From: Stratiolaelaps scimitus
Taxonomy: Eukaryota > Arthropoda > Arachnida > Mesostigmata > Laelapidae
Length of the DNA: 64,000 nucleotides
Direction: 5' to 3'
Assembly: GCA_019614645.1 (NCBI GenBank)
Contig: JABWDB010000001.1
Span: forward strand, 29,691,501-29,755,500
Both the position numbers and the translations under genes were made by a program. Under the pieces are notes generated by a model. It was not told the DNA's origin and searched no databases. It saw only the letters and a program-made list of their open reading frames with translations. Positions within the stretch are counted from its first letter, which is position 1, and each line of letters opens with the position of its first letter. Of the stretch, positions 28,220 to 40,180 are shown one piece after another.

Positions 28220-29517
28220 GACCCAAAAATATTGAGACCCCTATCGTCTTGCGCTGAATTCTTATTCTTGGCTGGGTTGAATTCAAATTTGGCGGGTAAT
28301 GAGACACAACAGTTAGCAAGCATGCGGCGCTAAAGCCGCTAGCATTCATACTTCCATTTTCACAAGAAAACTGTCAGGTTTATTCAGACTTCTATTTTCA
28401 CAAGAATAGTGTCAGGTTTATTCAGACTTCTATTTTCACAAGAAAAGTGTCAGGTTTATGTTTCAAAAAGAAGAAATGACCATATGAAATTCATCAAAGG
28501 TTGGTTAGTGTGCACGGCCATAATACCCTGAATGATGGAGGTGACAGGTGTGCCGTTGGTGTGCGCAGTTTAGGTAAGGCTGCTGGGACATTAATAAACA
28601 TCGAGGGCGCCCACCCCTTCCCGAATCTCAATTCGACGAACGGATCGAGATAATCGAAAAACCTTTTGAGCAAACTAGAGCTTGGTCATCGACGACTTTG
28701 TTGGCTAAAATTGGCGTGCCTCGTGAAACATGTCGTCGAATTATTAAAAATAATCTGAGGAGGCAGAGAAAATGCAAAATGGGTCCCTCATGAACTCGGT
28801 CCTGGCCAACTGAAAATGCGTGAGCAGTGTTCGCGAGACAATTTGAAGATATATAGATAGCAAAAGAGTCGTCTAGAGCATACCATTGCAGTGGACGAGA
28901 CACGGGTCAGCCTGTGGATAGAGGACCGGAAAAGATCAAGTGAAACAGTGGCTACGACCAGGTGAACAGGCAGTGGCGGTAGCAGTACCAAATAGATTCG
29001 AGCCTAAAGTAATGGAAGCACTTACCATGGATGTCAACAGAATTTGCTACTACGAGATTAAAAAATTGACTCGGCTCAATATCTCGAGTTATTGAAGGGA
29101 CTCATGAATAATTGTCATGGCAATAGGAAGCACCGAGTGTGGCTTATGACAATGCTAGGGCACATCGTAGCAAGGAAATTACGTCCTGGTTTAAGGCCAA
29201 CAAGATTGAGCGATGGCATCACCCCCCCATTCCCCCGATTTAAGCCCTTGTGACTATGGTTGCTTCCATCGATTAAAGAGGGCTATAGGTGGCAAAAGGT
29301 ATGCAAACATCGATTTACTTCGAGAGGCCTTAAGTAACCAAGTTATAAATGGTAATAGAAATGGTGCATACCTAGCCGTCAGAAGGATGCTAGAACTCTG
29401 GGACCAGTGTATAAATAAAAGAGGGGCATACCTCTAGCTCATAATAAAAAATCTTTATTTTAACTTACTTGGTTTAGCCGATATTGAAATGTATATGTGT
29501 CTCATTCTTTTTGGGTC
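28220..29517 (+). mobile_element. Degenerate mariner-family DNA transposon
   Basis: About 1298 bp, the classic mariner length. The ends are imperfect inverted repeats: GACCCAAAAATATTGAGAC at 28220 faces a right end at 29497-29517 whose complement reads GACCCAAAAAGAATGAGAC. The outer flanks are TA-rich, as expected of a TA-targeting element. The plus strand carries a broken transposase. About 28640-28790 gives an N-terminal DNA-binding region (TLLAKIGVPRETCRRIIKN). About 28885-28970 has AVDETRVSLW with the first catalytic Asp. 29213-29437 gives PHSPDLSPCDYGCFHRLKRA with the last catalytic Asp, and the C-terminus MLELWDQCINKRGAYL. Internal stops and frameshifts make it inactive. It starts about 260 bases past the P450 stop. 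Confidence 0.88.
28351..28458. repeat. 38-bp tandem repeat, 2.8 copies, inside the mariner
   Basis: The unit CTTCTATTTTCACAAGAAAA plus 18 more bases recurs with starts at 28351, 28389 and 28427. Copies differ at only a few positions. It lies between the left inverted repeat and the transposase remnant, where internal repeats can be transposase-binding sites or simple slippage products. Confidence 0.9.
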
Positions 29518-31196
29518 TATATATATATACATATATATATTGAGTTCGTGATCACGCGAAAAAAATTGTGTTGCGCCATTCTGATCCCTGTTATTAATCA
29601 TTTTCGTGGTTATTAATAATAGTCATTTTTCGTCTAAGTGATCGTGCAAGCCTCCGACGCCACAACGAATGCTGTGGATCCGCTCACTGCGCGCCACCTC
29701 AACGGCACTTGCTGTTCTGCTATTGCATATCGTTATTATTACGGAGGATTATAAATTGGTCTATGAAATTGTCAATTAGCATAGATTGCTACTCATCGAT
29801 TCATGAGTACATATAGCACACTATATCATATGTGTTATATATGGCATATTTGACCAGCAACGATTAGATGTCCTATCGTATACCAGCGTGGGAGACCAGC
29901 GTCGATTGCAAGAAAGGCCGTCAGCGGTTACTCGAAGTGCCCTGGCGTTGGTGAGATCACCAATACGAGCGCAGGGTGTCTGAGATAGTCTACGTATGTG
30001 ATAATGAGTCACTGGAGGGAGTGAGCCACCTTTCCGCATAAACACGAGCGTAATCGCCCGCTTGAAGGGCGCTTCATAGCATGCGATATGTCGATGACGT
30101 AAACGATTTAGATTTTGCGCGATTTTTCTCGTTCTGTTGAAAATCGTCCGAATCTTCGAGAAACGCATTAAACTGAAAGGATGGCCGTACGCTCTGCGAG
30201 CTGAGGTAGAACTAGTTTCGTCATTTGAATCACCCTGTTTACTAGTTCACGGACGCCGAACGCTTGCAGACGTCGCCGCACGTTTCCTTATGAAAATCTA
30301 TAACGAGGATCCTTCTTGGAGAATGTTTTCTTGACCGGAGCGTGTAGAAAGTCGTCAATGTATACGATGCGGACTCCCACGAGACACAAGTTCGACTGAG
30401 AGATCATTGAAGTCTCGCGCGATTCTGCTAGAAGTATTTGAAATGTTCAACCATCGCGCAAAACATATAACCTCCAATAGCGTATCTACGAGAAGCCTCC
30501 GAATCGGCACATTGAGGCAACGACATTCGTATGCCGTAGGCTTGAGAAGTTTTTACAGTAACTCAGTTGTTCTGATAGTGTCTGCTTAGATGATGTGTGT
30601 ATATATGAGCAAACATTAACTGCATGATAGAATAAATATTTTTTGTTCTTTTTCGCCTTGGTAAATGTAGAAGAATTTGAAATTTTCGGTCTTTGACACT
30701 ATGGCTCTTCCAGTTGGAAGATTCTGGATAACAAGCTACCTACCCTTATTAATAAACGTACAGATATTTAATGAAATAATGTGCAACATATTCGCGTGTG
30801 CAGCATATTCGCAACTTACTATTTGTCGCAGTTGCTTTCACCGTGTTTGCCTCATCACGATTAGATGATAAACAAATATATACCCACACAAGTTACTATG
30901 CTTTCGTTACTTAATTACTCATGTTGAGCAGGTATGCGGCATGGGTGGGTTTGAATTTTAGCGATCCAAGCCACCGGGACAGAGCGGCTGGCTTCAGCAC
31001 TAATGAGTACATTGGTCCATTTTTAACTACGGCTATGGGCAGCCATGCGTAGGTACAATATTTATTCATTCCTATCTCGATATTTTCCACACCATTCGGG
31101 CGCACTGGACTCTACTGGACACTGCACGATTTGAGCCGGTACAATGTCGTTGCCCTATTGCCCTGGTGCACGAATTCTGTTCGTATTATAAACTTG
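29518..31196. other. no recognisable gene
   Basis: AT-rich with a short TA tract next to the mariner end. Open frames at 29821-30334 on both strands have no similarity I recognise. No RNA genes or repeat copies were seen. Confidence 0.4.
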
Positions 31197-31589
31197 TCAT
31201 TGCTGTTGGAGACGTTTACAACAAAGTGTATAAGGGTACGTTCTAACATCAGCTAGGTCACTCTCAAAGTCACTGAGATGAGAAGCAGGGAACGACTTGC
31301 GCAGCTGCTTTATGAGTGTGAGATCATCAGCGAAGCACACCGCGTGCAGAGGGTTCCCACTGGACTCAGTGCGCAATAGGAGAACATTGATATCGACGAT
31401 AAAGGCTACTGAGCCAAAACTAAGCTCCTGCAGAACGCCGCATGTAACTGTATGATCACCCGGAAACACTGTGGAAATTAGCACCGCCTGGACTGAAATA
31501 GCGATGGCTAATATAGACGATAGACTGAAGCCCGGAGGGTTACGGCAAAAGAGAAAAAAATTGAAATAGAAAATGATATCGAGAAACAC
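31197..31589 (-). pseudogene. Reverse transcriptase fragment of a decayed LINE
   Basis: A 130-codon minus-strand frame includes VTCGVLQELSFGSVAFIVDINVLL, a decayed version of the RT motif usually reading GVPQGSVLGPLLFxxYIN, and then AVCFADDLTLIKQL with the FADD catalytic box. Spacing between the two is right for a non-LTR retrotransposon RT. No endonuclease or N-terminal RT region is found nearby, so it is a fragment. Similarity to the intact element at 46617 is only at motif level. Confidence 0.65.
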
Positions 31590-34500
31590 ATCGTGAGAAA
31601 GTTTATCAATGCTTTAGCTACAAGAATGGCGTTCCCCCTTAGTATAATATAAAAAAAAACTATTTATGTAGTTGTAGATATCACAAAGAGCAGGATCACA
31701 TGTTACGGATCACGGATATCCGATTACAACTCTTCGTATATTGGCTAGTATCGAGGCCCATAGTTGTTTGGCAATTCGATGCGCATCCTCAGTAAGCCAT
31801 TGACAAGTGTATGCCCCCATGACTAATGGGTGGAATATTTCCCGAATGGACGATGTGTTTCAAAATAATTCCTCGATATTTATGGTGCCCGATACAACAA
31901 TAACGTGTGGTAATTAAATAAAGAAAGTTAATGATATTTTTTTCGACGAACCGATGTTACGAGAATCGAGTGTCCTAATGAACTTATTTTTGAGTTTGGC
32001 AGTCGAAGGCAAGCTCGTTAGAGCAAGAGCTTCTTGAATGTTGTGCCCGCTGGTGTTAGTGATTAATGAAAAGGCCACATTGTCACGGTGGCATTTTCCT
32101 TGGCAAGCTCTTCCAGCTGGCACCACCTTGTGTCGTACAGCGCATGGCTGCGCTTGGATCGAACAACATTCGGAGTGTTTTCATTTTGGACAGGTTTTCT
32201 TCATCGCAGAGGTTTGTTTCTGCCACTTGCCCTGTGTATAATACCGAATACTTGGGAGTCGTTTTGTCTAAACACAACAAACCAGCAGTATGTTCCGTGC
32301 TGAATATCCTGAAGCGCTGGTTTTTTTTTGGAGTGTCGCGTTGTTTCCTGTTGCTGGACAGGTCGAGCGTACGCAACGGGTGTTTGACGAACAAGATGGA
32401 CATTCGTATCTATGTCTGAACGAATATCCATCAGTGTTCGTCGCTGATAGAGAGTCTTTCAAGAGGTGACATGACAAAATGCGAGGTAAGTACGTAATTC
32501 TCGAGCTAACGGAGACTCCGGGGTAGAGGCCGCTGTGCGAAGAGTCTCTCAAGCTTCGATTGTGAATCATCGTCGGCAGGGTATTGTTCGCTGTTCTTTT
32601 CCAAAGGTAAGTCAGACTTCACTCGCAAGCTTTTCGGAAGTATTTTCGGGAAACTAGCAAAAAAAGATCACTCAATCTGACGCTCAACCTTGGTCTCTGC
32701 TACCGAGGTGATACTCCACGTAGAGTTAGGTACATGGTAATCTGGCTGTCTAAATCTAAATAGTTTCCCCATGGAAACGCATTTGAATCGAGGTGTCATT
32801 GTCGATAAGTGTATTAGTGCCTGTGCAGTTGTTGTTCGCAAATAAGGGGATCCTGCTGTGGTGGCAGACGAGCCAAACTTGTATAGTCTCCGTTAAGCCA
32901 CGTGTCATGCGGGTAACCACGGTAACCTCCGCTATACTATCGAACTTTCTAGTTATTCTTAATTGTCCTACGCTCTGTATGAGGATGCGATTATATTGAG
33001 TTTCAGACAAATTTCGACTAATCTGAGATATATCGATGCACATAGGTTATACCTAGAGAAGTACATTGTTGCTTTTTTTTTACATTGTTGCTAGTCTGTC
33101 TTTGGAATAAAGGTTAGGGCGGAGAGAAAAATTAGCCTCACAGTGGGGTGGGACGCAAGTTAAACTTGAGCAAGCTTCTCCTTTTTCGAGGAGGAAATAG
33201 CTACGTTTTCCCTAACAAATAACTTATTTTGTTCCTGGCTGCTAACTTACGCCTCACCTTACGTAAGTCTACTTTTGTCCCCGCTACATTTTGAAAAGTG
33301 CACAATTATTTGCTTCACACTAAATTTTATCGTGCACTCGTTACTCAATAAAGGCCACACTGCAATCTTACATTGTGATTTCAAATCTACTTACGATGTC
33401 CAAAATGCAAATATATATATATATATATGTATGCATGCACGCAAGCTACTATGGGTCCGCGAATACATATGGCTCGAAAATATCGCTGCTTTTCTAACCT
33501 TTGCCATCCTGAATTGCCACTATTGTGTAGTAATGTCTTGGTGGATACATAACGCTGGAATCGACAGATTAGATTCCTTGATAATCTCTGCGTTTTATTG
33601 TTTCGTCGTAACTGGGGACGTCGTGCCAGTTCAACAGTAGTTGATTTGGCTTTGTCCTCTTCGAAAGCATTTTTGTAAACAAATATTTAAAAATCACTGG
33701 CAATTTTTCTGCGTCATTACAGAGTGTGAAGAATCAACATTCCCACGGTACATATCGTCTACCGCGAGTCCTGATTCGCTCAAAAAAAATTTTTTTTTGC
33801 ACATTGATAATGTTTTGATTGAAAATACGCCTTTGGTGGACGCGATTTGCATCTAAGCGCTAGCTGTGACTAGTAGAGTCGACTTGGTATACAGGTTAAT
33901 CCTATGTCGCTAACTTGTTGCATGTATCTGACGATTAGTGGAGGCTATTAGCAAAGACAGCGCTTTCAATGACTAGATTTTATTTGTTTATGGGGACGCC
34001 GCTCATGAAGCGCCATCCATTGATTGTACTATCTTTCTCGTCCAGGTATGGCTGTAACTTGCAGATGTTGTTACTGATCCTGAACTGATGCTCTATCAAA
34101 GGTGAGATCGAATGTAACCTCATATCAATAGGCCTCTCTCTCTCTCTCAGGAGCCCCCGGAGCCGATGTCAGCTCGTATTGCTGTAACATTTACAGTAGT
34201 GTCTTTCTCCCTGAACCCTTTTGTGCTTGCCTCACAACCTCTTCGGGGTTCACCTGTTGGGCAATATTTTTTATATATTGCATGGTTCTTCGAGTGCGAG
34301 CCCACGGGCTATTGGTGAGATTCTTCTATCTGCTCGGTTTGCGTGCGACTCCGTCATCGCGTCGTCTAAAAAATTCGACAACCGAGAAAGGTATGAAACG
34401 CTTTATGAGCATTCCGTAGACAGCTGTTAGCCATACAGCGGACGTTATCGCTGCGTCATCCACGAAGCAGGGATCGTGCTGCCTATCGAGTTAGCCTTGG

Positions 34501-34769
34501 GCAATTGGATCACCCTACGTAAGCTGGGGGAGATTGATGGGAGCGGCACCCTTTTCCATATCCTCTGTTCCTCATAGATTATAGGGCTGACGAGCTGGCA
34601 AGCGCCAATCAATGATCTGTAACATGTGCCTCTTTCTGAATTGTTATCATTGTGTTTAGCCATAGCATAAATGACTCAAACTGGTGAACATACCTCACTC
34701 TATTCCGACCTCCGTCTGTTTACTAAAACAACGCTTATCTTAAATGAGCGGAGGGTGACCAAATGAAGC

Positions 34770-34771
<2 letters not shown>

Positions 34772-34846
<75 letters not shown>
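34772..34846. repeat. (TA)n microsatellite, 75 bp
   Basis: Uninterrupted TA dinucleotides, the longest tract in the window. Confidence 0.98.
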
Positions 34847-34850
<4 letters not shown>

Positions 34851-36869
34851 ATATTCTGCAACGATCCATTCATTCGCATAAGATACCGTCGCTGCATTAA
34901 AGTATGAGCATTGGTCGGTATTTGTGTCACTCCACTGAGAATTGTTCAACTCTTCTCGAAATTGCCGCACTAGCCCATTGGCTGTTGTACTATAGCACTG
35001 CCCATCCATCCGCGGATGCCCGCTCTAGCCAGTTTTGATCAAGAGTTATGGAGAACCCCATTGAGAATCGTTAGTGGTTCGTCGAACTGCTCTCTATTCT
35101 AAAATAGTCATTACTTTGACCTAACAAAGCCGAGAAACTTGGCAGGTCAACCTCTCGTCCATAAATTTATATGATTCTTTTAGGACCGAAATATCCCCTG
35201 CTTTGATTCTGCTTAGCTTGTTTATCGATGAAATCATTTGATATTTTAATTGATCCGTTGATTTTTGTTGTTGTAGTGATAGACCTTGTCGAATTCCGAT
35301 GGCTTCAAATCGTGACTCTCACTCATTTTCAATCAATAAAATTTAACTCATCTGTCTCGTTGTTAACGCTATTTTCAATACCAATCTTCTTCCTTTCCTG
35401 CAAAGGCAGACTGTCTGGCATTCAAGTATTTAGCCCGCGTATGTCTGCAGTGTCCTGTGAAATATCTCATTTTACCGTTGGTAGAGCCCGCTGTGCGAGG
35501 CGAGCTGTCGTGCAATACGATCCTTTTCCGTTAAGAAATCGCCTGTGATAGCGACCGTTCAGTGTTCTATAGACGACGGCCTCAATGACGAAAGCTGAGA
35601 CTATTCTTTGCTGGCCACCTCCCGCGCTCCTTGTTTGACAGGATATTGTCAATTATTCCATACTTTCAAATACGAACATTTGCTACAGGGCTCGTCTAAA
35701 CTGTCTTGAAACATCGTAAAGTGTGAAGCTACTAACAGTGTATGTGCCCTCCGTGAAGTATTGGAAACACGACCTCTGCAGCGCTACACTGAGTACTTGC
35801 GTATTCTTCAATCAAGTAGACGGACTTGCACCGACCTGCTTCGACAAAGCTCTGATTCTGTGATAGACTACGGCCTGCTCAATCATAGTGTTCTTCGTCG
35901 ATTTTAGCTTGTGTCTGGGAAACACTCCGGCATGTGTCGAAACAAACCCTGTATAGAACCACGGTCAGCAACCCGACCCGGTGAGTTGTCGGCTAGGTTC
36001 GATGAAACACGATGCGTTTTTTGGGAAAAGATCTGTGTCAAACTATGGTAAAGACATATTTTGAATATATAGCCATGGTACAAAATAACAACTGAAGCGA
36101 CAAACGACTGTTATAGATAAATCAATTCACGGCATTCTATTAGTCGATGTATTGTATAATACTGACTTTTCGAATATTTGTGGTACACGTTCTCTTTGAC
36201 AGATATTTAAATTGATTATGCAATGTCAAAATCACGTGGAATCATATCAGGGTACGATCTGGCATACTAGTGGCATATTTCAAGTCATATCTGGCTTCAT
36301 ACATTCATACCATATGCCATACATGCATGATATTAAGAGCGAATTATATTAAGAGCGAATATAAGAGAAATTTGTATATAATTCATCATCTATATTAAGA
36401 GCGAATTCAAGCGTCTATTCAAGTGCTCAAATCGTAGAAGGTTGCACACAATCACAGTGACCGATGCGAGTTATTGTTAATACCGATCTGTCAGTCGTGG
36501 TATCAACACACTTCGTTGAACGCAATATACTGTGCAGCTCTTATAAGGGACATTTATTCAAACATACTATAATTAGGAATTATTTCTAGGGATTATCAGT
36601 TGGGGGGCTTAGCTGGGACCGGGGCTGAGGCCGACTGTGGAGCTTCACATGCAAGCGACGAATGTGAGATTATTTGTATTAATATTGTAATAACACACAC
36701 TTTCTAGTCAATTGAAGGAAGTGCACTAGGGCTTGTATAGGATGTACGCCTCCATTGTGGGCGCAGTATCCTATAAGTTATCTCACACTGGTATTCTTAC
36801 ATATAATAAAGCAATATTTGATGAGTTTTGGTTGGTAGATGAGAGATCAAAGGTGAATGTACTGCATTC

Positions 36870-36874
<5 letters not shown>

Positions 36875-36914
<40 letters not shown>
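36875..36914. repeat. (TA)n microsatellite, about 40 bp
   Basis: Uninterrupted TA run just left of the fold-back transposon structure. Confidence 0.97.
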
Positions 36915-36917
<3 letters not shown>

Positions 36918-36940
36918 GAGTGCAGTAAGAGACTCCGGAA

Positions 36941-37683
36941 GGTTTTATACAGACATAAAAGACAAAGCAGACTAGGTACGGTCAAAATTAATGTTTTATT
37001 GGAAAGTACCTTGGATGCCGTGTAGCCGCCCCAGGGTTGTTCGGCATTGTCTATCTGATATATACCATCTTTGATGACTCCTCGCATAAATTGGGCGGTA
37101 TTTTGGAAATCTCCTCCCGGATATTTTCATTCAACTCATCGGTGGTAGAGGATATACCATGGAGCAAGGAACGTCTGCTTTATGGGGCAGACGCGCCCAC
37201 CGAACTTCTGCTGGAGCAGCTCGATTGTGGGCCCCGTAGTGTGGCAGGTCGCACCGTTCTGTTGGAACCACATATTGTCCAAGCCTAATTTAGTAAGTTT
37301 TGGCCATACGAAGACCGTGAAGATTTGTCGGCACCAGAAAGCAGAGTTTCCTTGGCCACCTTATTCGTGCGTCCTGACGTTCGTGCATTATTTCCTGTGG
37401 GGTTTTTTTGAAGAGCAAGGTGTACGCTAGTAAGCCCGCTACTATCGACGAGCTGAAGGCAAATATCCGGCAGTTGATTTCGAAAATACCGCCCAATTAT
37501 TTATTCTACGGAGTCACCAAAGATGCTACATCTCGTATAGACAGTACCGAAAAATGCAGGGGGCGGCTATCTTCCGTAGATAACGTTTCCGACGTAACGG
37601 CATCCAAAGTACTTTCCAGTAAAACTCGAATTTTCACCGTACCTAGTCGACTTTGTCCTTCATGTCTATCTATAAACAAACCA
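36941..37683. mobile_element. Fold-back structure of two head-to-head Tc1/mariner transposase ends
   Basis: The left arm (about 36941-37155) is an inverted copy of the right arm (about 37440-37683), with about 65 highly similar bases near the outer ends (for example GGCATCCAAAGTACTTTCCA at 37609 against its inverted counterpart near 37000). Both arms encode the same transposase C-terminus in opposite directions: minus, TTDELNENIREEISKIPPN; plus, ATIDELKANIRQLISKIPPN. Inside, the minus strand near 37280-37185 reads FQQNGATCHTTGPTIELLQQ, while the plus strand near 37330-37430 reads EFPWPPYSCVLT and HYFLWGF. These are the middle of an arthropod-type Tc1/mariner transposase. Two 5'-truncated copies thus meet at about 37290. 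Both are broken by frameshifts. Confidence 0.8.
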
Positions 37684-39631
37684 TTGCCAAAAGCAGTACG
37701 GTCGACATTCAATGTTGGCTTGGAGTCAGCCCGGAAAATTGATCTATACATCTAAAACCCTGAGACGCCTTTTACTGCACACTTTATAAATACCTAGCAT
37801 AAAATACAACGTAAGGGTTCTGATTAAACGCGTGTTAGACGGTAGTTCTTAGTCGCCTACTCTGTGTATTCGTGGAGATATATATACATAGTATAAGGCC
37901 GTCTGTTGAACATTTCAGTGCTCTATGGAAGTGTGTTCGGTTGTTCTACACTCCCTGGCGTCAAGCAATATTTGCTGAACGACCATGATGGCGTGCACCG
38001 TGTTTGTGTGGCCAAAAGTGTGACCAACAGGACGATCACGATAATGGTGGAGCATAGATTATCAACAGTCGCGTACACATTCACGAATGATACGTGTGAG
38101 ATTTCGGGCGGGTAATATTTTACCTCGTCTAACGGATTGAACTGAATTTGTTTGTTGTGCGCGCCTGCGGAATTTTTCTGGGGATAGTTCTTTGAGGGTG
38201 AGCATTGGTAGAGATTGGTAATCGACCACTTTCACGAGAGGAGGCTGAGTCGTGTCCGGATTTTCAGTTTGCCTCTTATTGTGTTACCGGTCAGTAGTGT
38301 ACAATATTAAACTACCTCCACCAATGAACGAACACCGTCAATGAGTGTGCGTTTCACATCTAGTGCAACGCACACATACCCTCTGTTCACAGCTCCATTC
38401 TTATTATGTACAATTAAAATATAGGTTAGGTCTACTATTATTACGATTATTATCGAATTTACAATTGCGAACATTGTATTTTACGCTGTTCCCAACAGAC
38501 AACCCTTGAACTACGCAAATCGCTTCCATTGGTTAGTCTCAGCACGCCTCGAGTGCTTACAGCACTTGGGCAGCAATTGTATATAGCCATCAGCAGTTCG
38601 GACATCGTAAGTCTGAACCTTACCATCCATGGCAGGATGAGAATCCGTGACACGCACTAAGTTCCAGTTGAAGCGGGGCACCTTGAGAAAACAAACGCCG
38701 CCAATGCGAGTCAGCCTGCTGAAACCTCTTCTCCTGGGTGACTGATCGTTATTCTAGGAGGATGCCCCCGCTGTATCAACGCATTGATAAAGCCCTGAAG
38801 TAACTTCTTCTCTCCCACAAATGAATGTGTCTTCTGTTGGGAGACGATCTCATTGGATGTTTCCATTGGGGTTGGGCCTGTCCGGAGGGACGGTAGAGTA
38901 AACTGGGCTGGAAGCAGTGCGCGAGGTTCACGCTTTTCGCCATCAGCGAACGACTGCGGCCTAGCTTGTGTTGGTTATCACCGCAAACTCAGGCACGCAC
39001 GATGTCAGACGGCTCTTTGGAGCCGATGAGACCGCGGCCCAAGGCTTTCGTTAGCGTTGCCTTTATTTTTCGTAACCATGATACGTGTCAAGGAAGACGT
39101 CATGCCATCGCGCGTGAGGCCAACTATTGAGACACGTCCAGCAAACAGGTTGCAGGAATTATTGCGATGCTGTATCATCGTACAATAATAAGCACATTCA
39201 AAATCATCATTATTTGCAAATATATTGCTCGCATGTTAGCAATAAGTGTAAACCTACCTGTCGCCCGCTGCGAGTTCACCAAGTCCACGTTTCTCATGCT
39301 GACTTAGATGTTTGTAAACCTAGGTTTGGCTTACCTCCCAGCTGTCACAGGTACATCGCAATTTCAGTAGTTTAACGTATCTTCTCCTTATGTGTATTCG
39401 TCAATCAGTGCTAGTTGCCAATCAGCGTGGGGCTTAATTGAATTCAAGGTTGGAGTACCAACAGTTTTGTTAATACGTTTGCCGCCAGCTTTTTCGAACT
39501 TGACCAATGCTAAAAATTAGACATCTCCACTGAGATCATACGAGGAAACTCAATGCCGTCGTGAAACTCATTCCACACGTGTGTGCTGCCTCGGACCGCT
39601 ATAGTTCGAATGGTTGTAGCGCATACTATTT
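37684..39631. other. no recognisable gene
   Basis: Open frames are short and unrecognised. The 38.5-39.0 kb part is a little GC-richer and could be an old repeat, but I see no diagnostic motif. Confidence 0.4.
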
Positions 39632-40180
39632 TCTATATTATCTATTAAATTCTTTATTAAGGCTCGTGGTGTCCGTCTGTCTGACAATGACTTCCGTTTC
39701 GTTTCGGCGGATGACTTTTGGGGTTTAACTTTTTTCAATATGGGCATGTTTGGTATCATTGTGTAGCTATTGACGAGGGCTATGTTTTTAGGGGGGTGGG
39801 GGGTCGCTGGGGGGGTGGGGGTCAAAATGGGGGGGGATTTTTTAACATGAGGTCTATGTAAGGGGTGCTTTTCTCTGCATGTATCGATTTGTTTTGATGT
39901 CCTGAACAATTTTGCAAATAGTTTCATGGCCGACGACCATACAACTGTGGAAGAACGCGCCGGCCAGGAGCCGAAGGCTCCTGGACGCCGCTCATACAAC
40001 TGCGAAAGCGAGAAGTGAGTCCCGGTGTCGACCAGGAGCCGCAGGCTCCTGCCGACACTCATAGAACTGCGTCTCAGAAACTCCTGTATCTCAATTTTTT
40101 AATTTCTCCAACATGTAATGATAATATATCGCGAACGGGACTAGAGTTGGCCGCTGCCCGTAGGGCAAGGCCAACTCTAG
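39632..40180 (+). mobile_element. Helitron/Helentron-like non-autonomous element, copy A
   Basis: Starts TCTATATTATCTATT and shares GGTGTCCGTCTGTC with copy B 35-45 bases in. It ends in a strong hairpin at 40141-40180 (arms CTAGAGTTGGCC and GGCCAACTCTAG) whose last four bases are CTAG. A 5' TC, a 3' hairpin with terminal CTAG and no terminal inverted repeat or target duplication are Helitron traits; the flanking T on each side fits Helentron insertion. The element also holds G-runs at 39791-39836 and two GGAGCC-GGCTCC palindromes near 39965 and 40030. No Rep/helicase is present. Family assignment is inference. Confidence 0.5.

Larger units (their letters stand above)
31590..36940. other. gene-poor region with microsatellites
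   Basis: No supported gene. A minus-strand frame at 32083-32403, continuing in another frame to 31914, is suggestive of an LTR-element protease but too weak to call. Short (TA)n tracts occur at about 33412-33427 and long ones at 34772 and 36875. The isoleucine-tyrosine repeat ORFs here are only translations of those tracts. Confidence 0.4.

Noticed and set aside
31914..32403. Possible LTR (Bel/Pao-like) protease region on the minus strand
   Set aside because: LRMLFDPSA and the following frame vaguely recall a retropepsin segment, but there is a frame change, no clear DTG/DSG active site and no RT, integrase or LTR nearby.
34740..35009. Proteins rich in Ile-Tyr repeats
   Set aside because: Translations of the (TA)n tract only.
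39568..40062. 164-codon minus frame across Helitron-like copy A
   Set aside because: The frame reads through the palindromes and the G-run (giving Pro-rich sequence); no homologue recognised and it lies within a non-autonomous element.
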